Assembly: GCF_019679435.2 (NCBI RefSeq) | Contig: NZ_CP139781.1 | Coordinates: 744,001-808,000, forward strand | Length of the DNA stretch: 64,000 nt | Direction of reading: 5' to 3' | From: Actomonas aquatica | Lineage (GTDB): Bacteria; Verrucomicrobiota; Verrucomicrobiia; Opitutales; Opitutaceae | In this document: in pieces, positions 1 through 9,035 of the stretch | How the letters are laid out: each line of letters opens with the position of its first letter | Numbering within the stretch: position 1 is the stretch's first letter | Position numbers and translations under genes: made by a program | Notes under the pieces: generated by a model | Seen by the model: the letters and a program-made list of their open reading frames with translations, nothing else | Database searches by the model: none | Told to the model about the DNA's origin: nothing

Positions 1-2547
1 GGCTGCGGCGTCGTTTATCTCGCCGAGCAAAGCGAGCCGGTGCGTCGGGCCGTCGCGCTCAAGGTCATCAAGCTGGGCATGGACACCGTCGAGGTGATCG
101 CCCGGTTTGAGGCCGAACGGCAGGCGCTGGCCATGATGGATCACCCCGACATCGCTCGAGTGTTTGATGCCGGGGCGACCGCGACCGGGCGGCCGTTCTT
201 CGTCATGGAGTTTGTCGATGGCGTGCCCATCACCCGCTTCTGCGATCAGCAGGCGCTGCCGATGGCGCAACGCCTCGAGTTGTTTGCCCGCGTTTGCGTG
301 GCCCTCCAGCACGCGCACCAGAAGGGCATCATCCATCGCGACATCAAACCCTCCAACATTCTGGTGTCGCTGGTGGACGGCGTGCCGACGCCCAAGGTCA
401 TTGACTTCGGCATCGCCAAGGCGACCCAAGGTCGGCTCACCGAACAGACCTTACTCACCTGCCTCAATCAACTCATCGGCACCCCTGCCTACATGAGCCC
501 CGAGCAGGCCGAGGCGCGTGAACTCGATATCGATACCCGCAGCGACGTGTATTCGCTCGGCGTGCTGCTCTACGAACTGCTCACCGGGCGGCCGCCCTAC
601 GATCCTCGCACCCTGCAGCAGGCCGGTATCGATGAGATTCGCCGCATCATTCGCGAAATCGATCCGCCCCGCCCGTCCGCCGCCGTCTCGACGCTGACCG
701 CCGCCGATCGCACCACCGTGGCCGCCGCGCGCAAAGCGGTGCCCACTCGCCTCACCTCGGTCCTCGCCGGCGACCTCGACTGGATCGTGATGCGTTGTTT
801 GGAGAAACAGCGCGACCGCCGCTACGGCACCGCCAGCGAGCTTGCCGAAGACGTGCGCCGGCACCTGCGGAACGAGCCAGTCGTGGCCCGGCCGCCGTCA
901 TGGGTTTACAAAACCCAACGTTTTGTGGCGCGCAACCAACTCGCCTGCGGCAGCGCCGTGGCGGTGTTGCTAGCCATCATCATCGGGGCCATCGCCGCCA
1001 CCACCCAGGCCATTCGCGCCACCCGGGCCGAGCGCGTGGCCGTAACGGAACGCGATGCCGCGGAAACCGCGCGCGCGGCCGAGGCCGTGGCGCGCGAAGA
1101 TGCCCAGCGCCGCCAGGAACAGGCGGAGGATCTATTGACCTTCATGATCGGCGACTTTCGTGCCGGGCTGGAGCAATTGGGCCGCCTGGACCTGCTGGAC
1201 GCGGTGGGTAGCCGGGCGATGGACTATTTCTCCGAGCTACCCGCCCGTGACCTGTCCGATACCGCCCTCACCCGCCAGACCGCGGCACTGACGCAGATCG
1301 GCGAAGTGCGCATGGATCAGGCCAACTACGACGCGGCTCTCACCTCTTTTCAGGCCGCTTTCGACCGGGCCTCCACCCTCTCCACACGGTATCCTGATAA
1401 TGGAGACATGTTGTTTGAGCGGGCCCAGGCAGAGTTCTGGATCGGTTTTGTCCACCGACGTCGCGGAGGCTTTGCGGCCGAACGCGAATGGATGACCCGC
1501 TACCGCGATTCGGCGGTGGCGCTCGCCGCTTTGGAGCCAGAGTCGCTGCGTTCGCAGCACGAACTGGTTTATGGTCACCACAACCTCGCGGTCTTGGATT
1601 TCGATCGAGGCGACTACGGGGCGGCGCTGCAGGGATTTGAGGCCGAACACCAACAGATCGTGGCGATGCTGCGGGACCATCCGGAAGACCTCCAATTGCA
1701 ACGCGGTCACGTGGATGTCTTGTCGTGGCTGGGCCAGATCGCAGAACGCGAAGGCGATTTTGGGGAAGCCGAGCGATTCTTCACCGAGATGGGCACCTTG
1801 TTGGAGCGACTCATGGAGGTCTCGGGGCATCCCCGTTGGAAACTGCGCCATGCTCAGGGACTGGCCTTTCTGGGGGATTTGCAGGCCCGCCGAAACGAGC
1901 TCTCTGCGGCCCGGGCGACCAACCAACAGGCCCGAAGCGAATTTGGCGAATTGGTGGAGCAGGATCCCGCCAATCAACTGTGGCAGGTTTCTGCCCTCAG
2001 CCTGGAGCTGCAGGACGCGGGGGTGGCCCTGACGGAGCGTCAGTTTGCGGAAGCGGAACAGATGGTATCCCGGTGCCTGCCGCAACTGGAGGCATTGGTG
2101 GCCGCGGAGCCCACGTCGCGAAAATTTGGATACCACCTGGCCGCAGCCGCGCGATTGGATGCGACCCTTAAGCTGCTCCACCATCAGGACCCGGAGGCGG
2201 CGCGCGCTGCCATTCAATGGGCCCAGTCGCTGCTCGCGCCCCTGGCTACTGGTGAGGTCGAGCGCATCGAACGCTACGTGCTTCATGAGTATGCCGTTAC
2301 CGAACTGTTTGTGGCTGATTTGGCGCGTAATGAGATGGACGCGTCGGCCCACCGTGCCCAAATTCAACGCGTGATTGACCGCCTCTCGCCCCTGCTCAGC
2401 ACGACCCATGACTGGCGGTTGCTGGTTCCGGCGGCGATGGCTCATCAAGCGCTGGGCCAAACCGACCAGGCGGCAATCATGCAGCAACGGTTGACCGATA
2501 TCGGCTACCGTCGCGCCTTTCCCTTTTCCTCATTTGATCCTCAGTGA
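1..2547 (+). CDS. Serine/threonine protein kinase with C-terminal TPR-like repeats (5' partial)
   Basis: The frame is open from base 1, so the start codon lies outside the window. The first codons read GCGVVYLAEQ, the end of a kinase glycine-rich loop. The ATP-binding lysine follows in VALKVIK (about nt 60), then the catalytic loop HRDIKPSN (about nt 334-357), DFG (about nt 406) and the activation-segment motif MSPEQAE (about nt 490). This is a complete Hanks-type core apart from its first residues. A single hydrophobic segment (about nt 950-1015) probably anchors the protein in the inner membrane. It is followed by a charged helical stretch and about 450 residues of TPR-like helical repeats facing the other side. 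Such PknB-type receptors phosphorylate Ser/Thr on partner proteins; the substrate is unknown. A PP2C phosphatase lies 46 kb away but nothing ties the two together. Confidence 0.93.
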   Translation, partial: GCGVVYLAEQSEPVRRAVALKVIKLGMDTVEVIARFEAERQALAMMDHPDIARVFDAGATATGRPFFVMEFVDGVPITRFCDQQALPMAQRLELFARVCVALQHAHQKGIIHRDIKPSNILVSLVDGVPTPKVIDFGIAKATQGRLTEQTLLTCLNQLIGTPAYMSPEQAEARELDIDTRSDVYSLGVLLYELLTGRPPYDPRTLQQAGIDEIRRIIREIDPPRPSAAVSTLTAADRTTVAAARKAVPTRLTSVLAGDLDWIVMRCLEKQRDRRYGTASELAEDVRRHLRNEPVVARPPSWVYKTQRFVARNQLACGSAVAVLLAIIIGAIAATTQAIRATRAERVAVTERDAAETARAAEAVAREDAQRRQEQAEDLLTFMIGDFRAGLEQLGRLDLLDAVGSRAMDYFSELPARDLSDTALTRQTAALTQIGEVRMDQANYDAALTSFQAAFDRASTLSTRYPDNGDMLFERAQAEFWIGFVHRRRGGFAAEREWMTRYRDSAVALAALEPESLRSQHELVYGHHNLAVLDFDRGDYGAALQGFEAEHQQIVAMLRDHPEDLQLQRGHVDVLSWLGQIAEREGDFGEAERFFTEMGTLLERLMEVSGHPRWKLRHAQGLAFLGDLQARRNELSAARATNQQARSEFGELVEQDPANQLWQVSALSLELQDAGVALTERQFAEAEQMVSRCLPQLEALVAAEPTSRKFGYHLAAAARLDATLKLLHHQDPEAARAAIQWAQSLLAPLATGEVERIERYVLHEYAVTELFVADLARNEMDASAHRAQIQRVIDRLSPLLSTTHDWRLLVPAAMAHQALGQTDQAAIMQQRLTDIGYRRAFPFSSFDPQ

Positions 2548-2577
2548 GGAAGTTTCCGAACCCAGATATACATCATC

Positions 2578-2958
2578 ATGCCTTCGTCCGCTACCCTCAC
2601 CATCTCCGTCGTCAGTTTTAAGGCGGGGACATGCACGTGCTCCCTTTCGTCCAGTGACCCATCCGTGGTTTCGGTCAACACGACCAACCAAGCCCTGACG
2701 GTCCAGGGGCATCAAGAGCCGATCAAACTGGCTTTCGTCATGGCCGCCGACTCTCCCTATTCCTTGGTCGATGTGTCCTTTGCCAATGGCGACGCGTCCA
2801 AAGAATTTATCAACAAGTCGATCGACGATGGCGTCCTCGTCGTGACGGACGCGAACATCAAGTCCGACGTCGGTTATGACTACGAATACACCATCACGGT
2901 GAAGGAAACCGGCGGCACGGAGGCCGTTTTCGATCCCCGGATCGAGACGGAAAACTGA
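2578..2958 (+). CDS. Small beta-rich protein of unknown function
   Basis: This 126-residue protein lies 30 bases after the kinase stop and may be co-transcribed with it. It has no signal peptide or membrane segment. The N-terminal half alternates hydrophobic and Thr/Ser/Val residues, as expected for beta strands, and contains a CTC pair near residue 19. The C-terminal half is acidic and ends FDPRIETEN. I do not recognise the family with confidence. An intrinsic terminator directly downstream (2989-3026) supports it as the last gene of its transcript. The position behind a receptor kinase makes it a candidate partner or substrate, but that is inference from context only. Confidence 0.7.
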   Translation: MPSSATLTISVVSFKAGTCTCSLSSSDPSVVSVNTTNQALTVQGHQEPIKLAFVMAADSPYSLVDVSFANGDASKEFINKSIDDGVLVVTDANIKSDVGYDYEYTITVKETGGTEAVFDPRIETEN

Positions 2959-2988
2959 GCGCTTCGCCCACCCTACTTTGTTTCATCC

Positions 2989-3026
2989 GACCGCCAGTGC
3001 ATCGCGCCTGGCGGTCGTGTTGTTTT
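2989..3026 (+). terminator. Rho-independent terminator after the small beta-rich gene
   Basis: A perfect 9-bp stem, GACCGCCAG (2989-2997) with CTGGCGGTC (3008-3016), has a 10-base loop and is followed by the T-rich tract GTGTTGTTTT. It ends at the start of the lipase frame, so the TTG at 3025 is an unlikely lipase start and the lipase needs its own promoter or read-through. Confidence 0.75.
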
Positions 3027-3027
3027 G

Positions 3028-4023
3028 ATGCACTTCAGTTCCGCAATGTCCTATCGCGCTCTTCACCGACTGCTTGTCTTGGCGGTTTGGTGCCTTGTGA
3101 TTGCGGGGGGCTCAGCGGCGGAGGCTCCCCGCAGCTTCGGTGAGCTGTTTGAGCCCAATCGTGACTTCGCATATTTCACGGAGGGAAACGAAATCACCAT
3201 GCCGGCAGGCCCCATGCACCCGGCCGCGTGGTCTGTCTCCCGCGCGGCTTTGTTCGCGCAGCTGGCACTCCTGGTTTACGTGCCTGACGAGGGTTTTGTG
3301 CGGGAAACCGCGGCCCGCGCCGGCTACGAACACGCCGACTTCTTTGACCGTGGCGACAGTCAGGCGTGGTTGTTTACATCGGCCACCGAGCAGGTGGTGG
3401 TGTTTCGCGGCACCGAACCCGACTCCACGGCCGACGTGCTCACCGATCTGCAGGTTTTACCCACTCGCCTTGAAGACGGATCGCTCGTGCACGGCGGATT
3501 TGCGCGGGCTTTGGATCAGCTTCGGCCGGAGTTGGACGCAGCCTTGGCCACGGATACGGGCAAAACCATTTGGCTCACCGGCCATAGTCTCGGTGGAGCG
3601 CTGGCCCAGCTCTACGGTCGGCTCCGTCGCTCCGACGTCGCGGTCGTTTACACCTTTGGCGGGCCGCGGGTCTTTGCGGAGACGACCGACGCCGATCGCG
3701 AGGTCTCGCCACCGTGTTTTCGCGTCACGCTCAACAACGACCTGATCCCGCATCTGCCTCTACCGCCACCCTACGAGCATGTCGGCGAGGAGTATCACAT
3801 TGATGCCGCCGGCGCGCTGCATCGCAACCCGAGTTGGGATGTGAAATGGAAGGCGAGTTTGCAGGGCCACCGGGATTACCTCCGTCGCTGGTTTCGACAC
3901 GCGACCGAGACCGGCTCGGTGTCGTGGGTGCCGGGCGATGCGTTGGCCGACCACGCGCCGTTGGCCTACGTCGAGGCTTTGGTCGCGCTCACTCTGACGC
4001 CGGTGGATCAATCCGCACGATGA
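3028..4023 (+). CDS. Secreted class 3 lipase family protein
   Basis: An alpha/beta-hydrolase of the fungal-type (class 3) lipase family. The nucleophile elbow is GHSLGG with the serine codon at 3586. The Asp in NNDLIPHLP and the His in the C-terminal GHRDYLRRW stretch are good candidates for the rest of the triad. VVFRGTEP, upstream of the elbow, matches the oxyanion-side motif of this family. The N-terminus (ALHRLLVLAVWCLVIAGGSA) is a signal peptide, so the enzyme is probably exported and hydrolyses ester substrates outside the cytoplasm. ATG codons at 3028 and 3046 are both possible; 3046 sits closer to the signal peptide. The 3' end overlaps the convergent DUF1593 gene by 35 bases. Confidence 0.87.
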   Translation: MHFSSAMSYRALHRLLVLAVWCLVIAGGSAAEAPRSFGELFEPNRDFAYFTEGNEITMPAGPMHPAAWSVSRAALFAQLALLVYVPDEGFVRETAARAGYEHADFFDRGDSQAWLFTSATEQVVVFRGTEPDSTADVLTDLQVLPTRLEDGSLVHGGFARALDQLRPELDAALATDTGKTIWLTGHSLGGALAQLYGRLRRSDVAVVYTFGGPRVFAETTDADREVSPPCFRVTLNNDLIPHLPLPPPYEHVGEEYHIDAAGALHRNPSWDVKWKASLQGHRDYLRRWFRHATETGSVSWVPGDALADHAPLAYVEALVALTLTPVDQSAR

Positions 4024-5419
4024 CACGTTGGTAACGGGTCAAAGCCGGCTCGCCGTCGTCAGTCACCTCCAACACCACGTGCACGGTGCGCGGCAGCCGA
4101 ATCTCCGTGCGCGGATAACCGGGGGGCGGAATCGTCAGCGTTGTCTGCGCCTCATCCGCCGCAGCTAGCTCCGGCCAGCCCATATAGTCGCCGGCCTCGC
4201 GGTAGATGAACCAGCGATAGTGCAGGTTATCGCCATCCGGATCGCGGCTCGGCGAGGCGTCCAATTGTAGGGAGTTCCCGGCCCGCACCCGCAGCTCACG
4301 CGGGTGTGCCAGTCGTGCGATCGGCGGATGGTTCGCTTCGGCCGGCGGCAACACACACCAGTCCATGCGGGCGGCCAACTCGTTTTGGTAAGCCTGCCGC
4401 CAACGCCAGATCGTGGCGTAGATTTGCGAATGAGGCTGACCATCCACGCCGGTCACTTCGTCCACCGCGTTGGTCCAGATCGGGCGCGTCTCCGGCGCAT
4501 GAAACCACGGTCGGGTGCGCGGTAGATAGGATTCGTAGCGCCCTCCCCAGCTGCCCCAATCCGGGTGCTCCGGCTCGCCCAGCCCATTGGGAAAGAGGTA
4601 AAGGAAGGACGGCGTGTCGCCCTCCATGAGGTATTCCCAAGCTGGATACTCGGCGCCCAGCGGACCGTGCCCGTCGCGCACGTTGGCGCGGAGCCATTCG
4701 TTGGTCACCAGCGACCAATCGGCGCCGTCGAAACGCCCGTGCATGCGGTCGCCAGAGATACCGGTCCACGTCGCGTAGTGGTAGCCGCCGCCGTCGTTTT
4801 CCTCGAAACCGGGACTCACGATGTAGAACAGCTCCGGGAACTCCCGGCGCAGCCACGGGCCGCTGTCGTCCTGATCCGAAATCGCGTAGACGCGTAACTG
4901 TCTTACCAGCGCGGCAAGTTCCTCGGCCGACACCGTTTCGCGCAGCGTCCACAGAGCCTGCGCCAACACGTTGGTGCCGCCCCAGCCCAATATCCACAGC
5001 GGTCGGGCGTCGGGCTTTTCCATCGCGGCGATGAGCGCCGCGGAGGCCGCGCTGTCCTGTTCCGGTCCCACGCCCTGCATCCCCCAGCGCGGCACGCCAG
5101 CGCTGATGACCGCGCGCAGCGAGTCCGCGGTGGGGAAACCTTCCTCGTGTTGCGCGAGGTTGTCGCGCACCTGGCCGTAAGCTTGCACGATTTGATCGAT
5201 GCGATGAGGGGCGGTGCGGTTCGGCAACCAAATCGAGGTGGTCGCGGCGAGTCCTTCGATATCGTAGTGATTGCTGTGGACCAGCAGGCGGACGAGGGAC
5301 TGGGCATCATCGGGTTCGTTCTCGATGTCGGTGAGCACGAAGATCCGCGGTTTGGCCGGAGCCGCGCTCAGGTTTACCACCAGTCCGACGATCCAGCACC
5401 AACGCATCCATGTTCGCAT
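3989..5419 (-). CDS. DUF1593 nucleoside-hydrolase-like secreted protein
   Basis: A 476-residue protein. I chose the ATG at 5419 because it begins a clear signal peptide (MRTWMRWCWIVGLVVNLSAA), while the longer frame upstream is low-complexity and Arg-rich. Right after cleavage comes RIFVLTDIENEPDDAQS, the acidic motif of the DUF1593 family, which is structurally related to inosine-uridine nucleoside hydrolases and has been linked to plant-polysaccharide gene sets. The C-terminal 90 residues (ELRVRAGNSLQLDASPSRDPDGD) form an Ig/PKD-like domain, also usual for this family. It is probably periplasmic or extracellular and acts on a glycosidic bond, but the substrate is not evident. The gene stands alone between a convergent lipase and a divergent DUF2868 gene. 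Confidence 0.88.
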   Translation of the reverse strand: MRTWMRWCWIVGLVVNLSAAPAKPRIFVLTDIENEPDDAQSLVRLLVHSNHYDIEGLAATTSIWLPNRTAPHRIDQIVQAYGQVRDNLAQHEEGFPTADSLRAVISAGVPRWGMQGVGPEQDSAASAALIAAMEKPDARPLWILGWGGTNVLAQALWTLRETVSAEELAALVRQLRVYAISDQDDSGPWLRREFPELFYIVSPGFEENDGGGYHYATWTGISGDRMHGRFDGADWSLVTNEWLRANVRDGHGPLGAEYPAWEYLMEGDTPSFLYLFPNGLGEPEHPDWGSWGGRYESYLPRTRPWFHAPETRPIWTNAVDEVTGVDGQPHSQIYATIWRWRQAYQNELAARMDWCVLPPAEANHPPIARLAHPRELRVRAGNSLQLDASPSRDPDGDNLHYRWFIYREAGDYMGWPELAAADEAQTTLTIPPPGYPRTEIRLPRTVHVVLEVTDDGEPALTRYQRVIVRIDPPASE

Positions 5420-5532
5420 AGCTTCCGAACTTGATCGACGCGGGCGGCTCTGCCGATGCGAAACAGATTCGCTCGCCGGAAAGCCATTCCCTGCGTTGCC
5501 AGACCTCCGCTCGGTGTGGAGAGTCGTCGCAC

Positions 5533-7080
5533 ATGTCGTCCTTCCATCGCTCCAATCCCGATCTCGCCGACCTCGTCGTGTTGGCGGCTGCCTTGGATCG
5601 GGATGAGGGCCAGACGGCGGACGAGCGCGCGCAACGCGACTCGGAGATCGCGCGCCACCTGCCGACCGGCACCGAGAATCGCACCGCCTCGGCACTCACC
5701 TGGCTGGAGGCGTGGCGGGAGCAGGAGCCGGAGCTGCAAACGCTGCAAGAGCGGGTCGAAACCGGCACTCGGCTCACCGACGGGGTGCTGGCGGCGATCG
5801 GCGTTTTCTTCGGCGCTTCGGCCGCCTTCTCGGCCTTCTACTTTGACGGCACTGGCCGGGTGAACGCCGTGCTGGTGCTCGCTCTGTTGGTGGTGTTGCC
5901 CGGTCTCCTCCTGCTACCCTTTGTTGCGGCGGCTCTGCCGGCCTCGCTGGCCCGGCGCGTGCCCGGCGTGGGCGTGCTGGCCGGGTTGGGTCGCGGACTG
6001 AGCACGGGGCGGCTCGCCCTGCTCTGCTGGCGCTTCTTTCCAGCAGACCTGCGCGACGCATTGCAACTTGTATCCAGTCGCTGGCGACAACACCGGCAAC
6101 TCTACGCGCAACTGCAGAAATGGGTGCTGTTGCGATGGTCGCAGGTCCTTGCGGTTTGTTTTCAGATCAGCGCCCTCACCTGCACACTGCTGCTCGTGGT
6201 CTTCACCGACCTCACCTTTGGCTGGAGCACCACCCTGACTTCGGGCGAAGCCACGCGGGATGCGACGCGGGTGCATCAAATCACCGACGTGCTGGCGACC
6301 CCTTGGAGTTGGGCGTGGCCGGCTGCCGCTCCGGATGAGGTGCTGATTCGTGATTCTCGTTTCTACCGCGTGACGGCGGAGGCCCTCACCGCGACCGAAG
6401 CCGCCCGGCTGGGTGGTTGGTGGCCCTTCGTGGTGATGTGTATCGCCGTCTACGGCTTGGGTCCGCGCTTGCTCACGTTCGCGCTGGCGCGCCGACAGTG
6501 TGCGCAGGCGCGCCGACTGGCCTTGGTCGAAATCCCCGGGCTTTCCGCGGTGCTGCGCCGCCTGCATCGGCAACAACTCAGCGCGCAGGCCGAGAGTCCG
6601 GAACGGGAGGATCCGTCACCTGTAGAGCCACGATCGTCGACGCCGTCCAACGCGCAGCCATCCGCGCTGCAATTGGTGACCGTGATCAACTGGTCCGGAG
6701 TGCCGAACGACGGCGACGTCATTGACCGTCACTTCCCGAATACCCCTCAGCAGGCGGCGGGAGGCGGCGCCACGACCGCCGAAGACGATGCGGTGATCGC
6801 GCAGATCAGTCCGCAGCTCTCCTCGCCCGATCATGCCGCGTTGATCGTGGTGAAAGCGTGGGAGCCTCCGTTGATGGATTGTCTGGATTTTCTCCGCGCA
6901 CTGCGGACCGCGGCCCGACATCCGCTCGCGCCCATCGTGGTGTTGCCGGTCGGTCTTGAGGGACTGGATACGTTGAATCGAGCGACCGACGCCCAACTGG
7001 AACTCTGGACGCGCAAGTTACGCAGCCTAGGTGACCCGGCGCTGCGGGTCGTCGCCCAGCCCGCGGAGGTCACGCTATGA
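5533..7080 (+). CDS. DUF2868 membrane protein, partner of a DUF3482 GTPase
   Basis: A 515-residue protein starting at ATG 5533; the frame runs further upstream but only through Arg-rich shadow sequence. The N-terminal stretch ALDRDEGQTADERAQRD is typical of DUF2868. Two adjacent hydrophobic segments (about residues 85-140), another near residue 210 and one near 305 make it a polytopic inner-membrane protein. A soluble C-terminal region follows after a Pro/Ser-rich linker and contains strand-helix patterns (LVTVINWSGVP, IVVLPVGL). Its stop overlaps the start of the next gene as ATGA, so the two are translationally coupled. DUF2868 and DUF3482 genes are a recurrent pair in bacteria and are likely one membrane-associated GTPase unit of unknown function. 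Confidence 0.85.
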   Translation: MSSFHRSNPDLADLVVLAAALDRDEGQTADERAQRDSEIARHLPTGTENRTASALTWLEAWREQEPELQTLQERVETGTRLTDGVLAAIGVFFGASAAFSAFYFDGTGRVNAVLVLALLVVLPGLLLLPFVAAALPASLARRVPGVGVLAGLGRGLSTGRLALLCWRFFPADLRDALQLVSSRWRQHRQLYAQLQKWVLLRWSQVLAVCFQISALTCTLLLVVFTDLTFGWSTTLTSGEATRDATRVHQITDVLATPWSWAWPAAAPDEVLIRDSRFYRVTAEALTATEAARLGGWWPFVVMCIAVYGLGPRLLTFALARRQCAQARRLALVEIPGLSAVLRRLHRQQLSAQAESPEREDPSPVEPRSSTPSNAQPSALQLVTVINWSGVPNDGDVIDRHFPNTPQQAAGGGATTAEDDAVIAQISPQLSSPDHAALIVVKAWEPPLMDCLDFLRALRTAARHPLAPIVVLPVGLEGLDTLNRATDAQLELWTRKLRSLGDPALRVVAQPAEVTL

Positions 7081-8459
7081 AACCGCCCGTCTTCGCGCTC
7101 GTCGGTCACCCCAACAAGGGTAAATCCAGCCTGGCTGCGACGCTGGCGCGCGATGATTCGGTGCGTATCGGTCCGGAGCCCGGCACCACCACCTTTGCTC
7201 GGGAGTATCCACTGCGGGTGGCCAATCAGGTGCTGTATGTTTTGGTGGATACACCCGGCTTCCAACGGGCCCGCGCCGCACTGGCTTGGATGCGCGAACA
7301 CGAGACCCACGCCGCCGATCGGCCCGCGGTCGTGGCGCGCTTCGTGCGGGAGAAATCCGACGACCCTCACTTCCGCGACGAATGGGAACTGCTGCGGCCG
7401 GTGGTCGACGGCGCGGGCATCATCTACGTCGTCGATGGCGCGACGCCCTACGGCCCGGAATACGAGGCGGAGATGGAGATCCTGCGCTGGACCGGCAAAC
7501 CGAGCCTGGCCGTGATCAATCCCATCGGCGAACCGCGCTTTGTGGAGCCGTGGCGGCGCGCTCTGGAACAGTTCTTCCGCATCGTGCGGGTGGTCGATGT
7601 GCACCAGGCGCCGTTCGCGCAACAGGTCGAGTTGCTCCAAGCGTTTGGGCAAATGAGCGAATCCTGGGTGCCCGCCATCAATCAGGCCGTCGCGGCATTA
7701 AGTTCCCATCGTCAACAACAGGCCGAAGACGCCGCGCGCGTGATCGCCGAGCTGCTGGCCGACGCCCTCACCCATCGCGAGACCCGCGCCTTGGCCAAAG
7801 ACGCTGATCCCGCCCCTTACCGGGAGGGCTTGGAACAGGCCTACCGTCGACACCTGCGCCAGCTCGAGCGCCGCGCGCGACGCGAAGTGGAGGCACTCTA
7901 CAACTTCGACGAATTGGACCGCGAGGAAGTCGATATGGCGCCGCTCGAAACCGACCTGCTCTCGCAGGAAAGTTGGCTGGCCTTTGGCTTGGAGAAGCGC
8001 GACCTCGTGGTGGCAGGAGCCGCGACCGGCGCGGTGGCCGGCGGTGTGATCGACGTGGCGCTGCTCGGCGCGTCTTTTCTCACCGGTGCGCTGGTGGGCT
8101 CGGCGGTGGGCGGCGCGGCCGTATATTTTGCGTCCGACAAACTCGCCGACCTGAAAGTGCTGCATCAACCCATGGGGGGCACCCGCGCGGTGTATGGACC
8201 GACCCGCAACGTGCAGTTTCCCTTCGTGCTGCTCAGCAGGGCGCTGCATCACCATCGTTTGGTCGCGGCGCGCACGCACGCCCAGCGCGGAAAGTTGAGC
8301 CTCGAAAACGAGGCGCCGGGCTTCCCCGACGACGACACCCGGCGCTGGGCGAAGTTGTTTCAGCGCCTGCGTAAAACCGAAGCCGGCACCGGCGCACGGG
8401 CTTCGGCGGTGGTCGATCTGACGGATGCCATCGCGGCGCTCACGCGCACCGCGGGATAG
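7077..8459 (+). CDS. DUF3482 membrane-associated P-loop GTPase
   Basis: A TRAFAC-type GTPase of 460 residues. The P-loop is GHPNKGKSS near the N-terminus, the switch-I threonine is in PGTTTF, and the G3 motif is VDTPGF. The place where NKxD is expected reads VINPIGE, so base recognition departs from the usual GTPase pattern. The middle is helical and charged. Near residues 305-350 two Ala/Gly-rich hydrophobic segments (VAGAATGAVAGGVIDVALLG and the following one) would insert in the membrane. It overlaps the DUF2868 gene by 4 bases. The pair could couple nucleotide hydrolysis to a membrane process, but no function is established that I can name. Confidence 0.88.
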   Translation: MKPPVFALVGHPNKGKSSLAATLARDDSVRIGPEPGTTTFAREYPLRVANQVLYVLVDTPGFQRARAALAWMREHETHAADRPAVVARFVREKSDDPHFRDEWELLRPVVDGAGIIYVVDGATPYGPEYEAEMEILRWTGKPSLAVINPIGEPRFVEPWRRALEQFFRIVRVVDVHQAPFAQQVELLQAFGQMSESWVPAINQAVAALSSHRQQQAEDAARVIAELLADALTHRETRALAKDADPAPYREGLEQAYRRHLRQLERRARREVEALYNFDELDREEVDMAPLETDLLSQESWLAFGLEKRDLVVAGAATGAVAGGVIDVALLGASFLTGALVGSAVGGAAVYFASDKLADLKVLHQPMGGTRAVYGPTRNVQFPFVLLSRALHHHRLVAARTHAQRGKLSLENEAPGFPDDDTRRWAKLFQRLRKTEAGTGARASAVVDLTDAIAALTRTAG

Positions 8460-8473
8460 GTGCCCGAGGACGG

Positions 8474-8965
8474 CTAGCCCAGTAAGCCGTGCAACCAGCC
8501 CCACAGCGACGCGAGGATCCACCAGGCCAAAGCGGCGACCAGCAGGACAAAGGCGATAGCGGCCACCAGCACGCCGGTGGCGATGGCTTTCCGCGAGCGG
8601 CTTGGTCGCACGGCCCCGGACCGCAGCGTTCGCTCGATCAAGCGCACGTTGCGCACGTTGGCCTGCCACGCGAAATCGAAGAGGTCACCGGCGATGGGCA
8701 CCGCGCCCACCACCGTTTCGAGCAGAATGTTTCCGGCCATGCGCCAAAGGTTGCGGCCGGGGACACCAAGACGTGCGCCTTCCCAGAGAATGTAGCAGGA
8801 GAAGATCGCGCCGATCGCATCACCTCCGCCGGGAAGCAGGCCGATGATGGGATCCAAGCCGATCCGGCGGCCGCCGCCCAGCGGTATCGAACTATCCAAT
8901 ACCCGCGCCAGCCCACGCACACGGCGCAGACGCGGGTCTTGATCGATGGCGGAGGATTTGGGCAT
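8474..8965 (-). CDS. DUF4112 family membrane protein
   Basis: A protein of 163 residues from the ATG at 8965 (MPKSSAIDQD). The motif sequence RVLDSSIPLGG, IGLDPIIGLLPGGGDAIGA and VGAVPIAGDLFDFAW is the hallmark of DUF4112, a family of small inner-membrane proteins with no known role. A C-terminal hydrophobic segment is followed by WILASLWGWLHGLLG at the end. The longer frame upstream of 8965 overlaps the 3' end of the glycosidase gene in another frame and is rejected as start. It converges on the DUF3482 gene with 14 bases between stops. Confidence 0.88.
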   Translation of the reverse strand: MPKSSAIDQDPRLRRVRGLARVLDSSIPLGGGRRIGLDPIIGLLPGGGDAIGAIFSCYILWEGARLGVPGRNLWRMAGNILLETVVGAVPIAGDLFDFAWQANVRNVRLIERTLRSGAVRPSRSRKAIATGVLVAAIAFVLLVAALAWWILASLWGWLHGLLG

Positions 8966-8972
8966 GACGGGA

Positions 8973-8998
8973 GGCGTTGGCGCGTCGGGACCAACGCC
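8973..8998 (-). terminator. Hairpin between the glycosidase and DUF4112 genes
   Basis: Perfect 8-bp inverted repeat GGCGTTGG / CCAACGCC around a 10-base loop, just downstream of the glycosidase stop on the minus strand. There is no U-tract, so it may be only a weak or factor-dependent terminator. Confidence 0.3.
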
Positions 8999-9035
8999 AT
9001 GACAGACGCGATTCCCCGCCTTCGGTTCCCTGCCC

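Noticed and set aside
1237..2487. 416-codon minus frame over the kinase repeats
   Set aside because: Antisense to the TPR-like region, with no domain or start signal.
3025..3027. TTG as lipase start
   Set aside because: The T-tract of an intrinsic terminator runs into this codon; the ATGs at 3028 or 3046 are more plausible.
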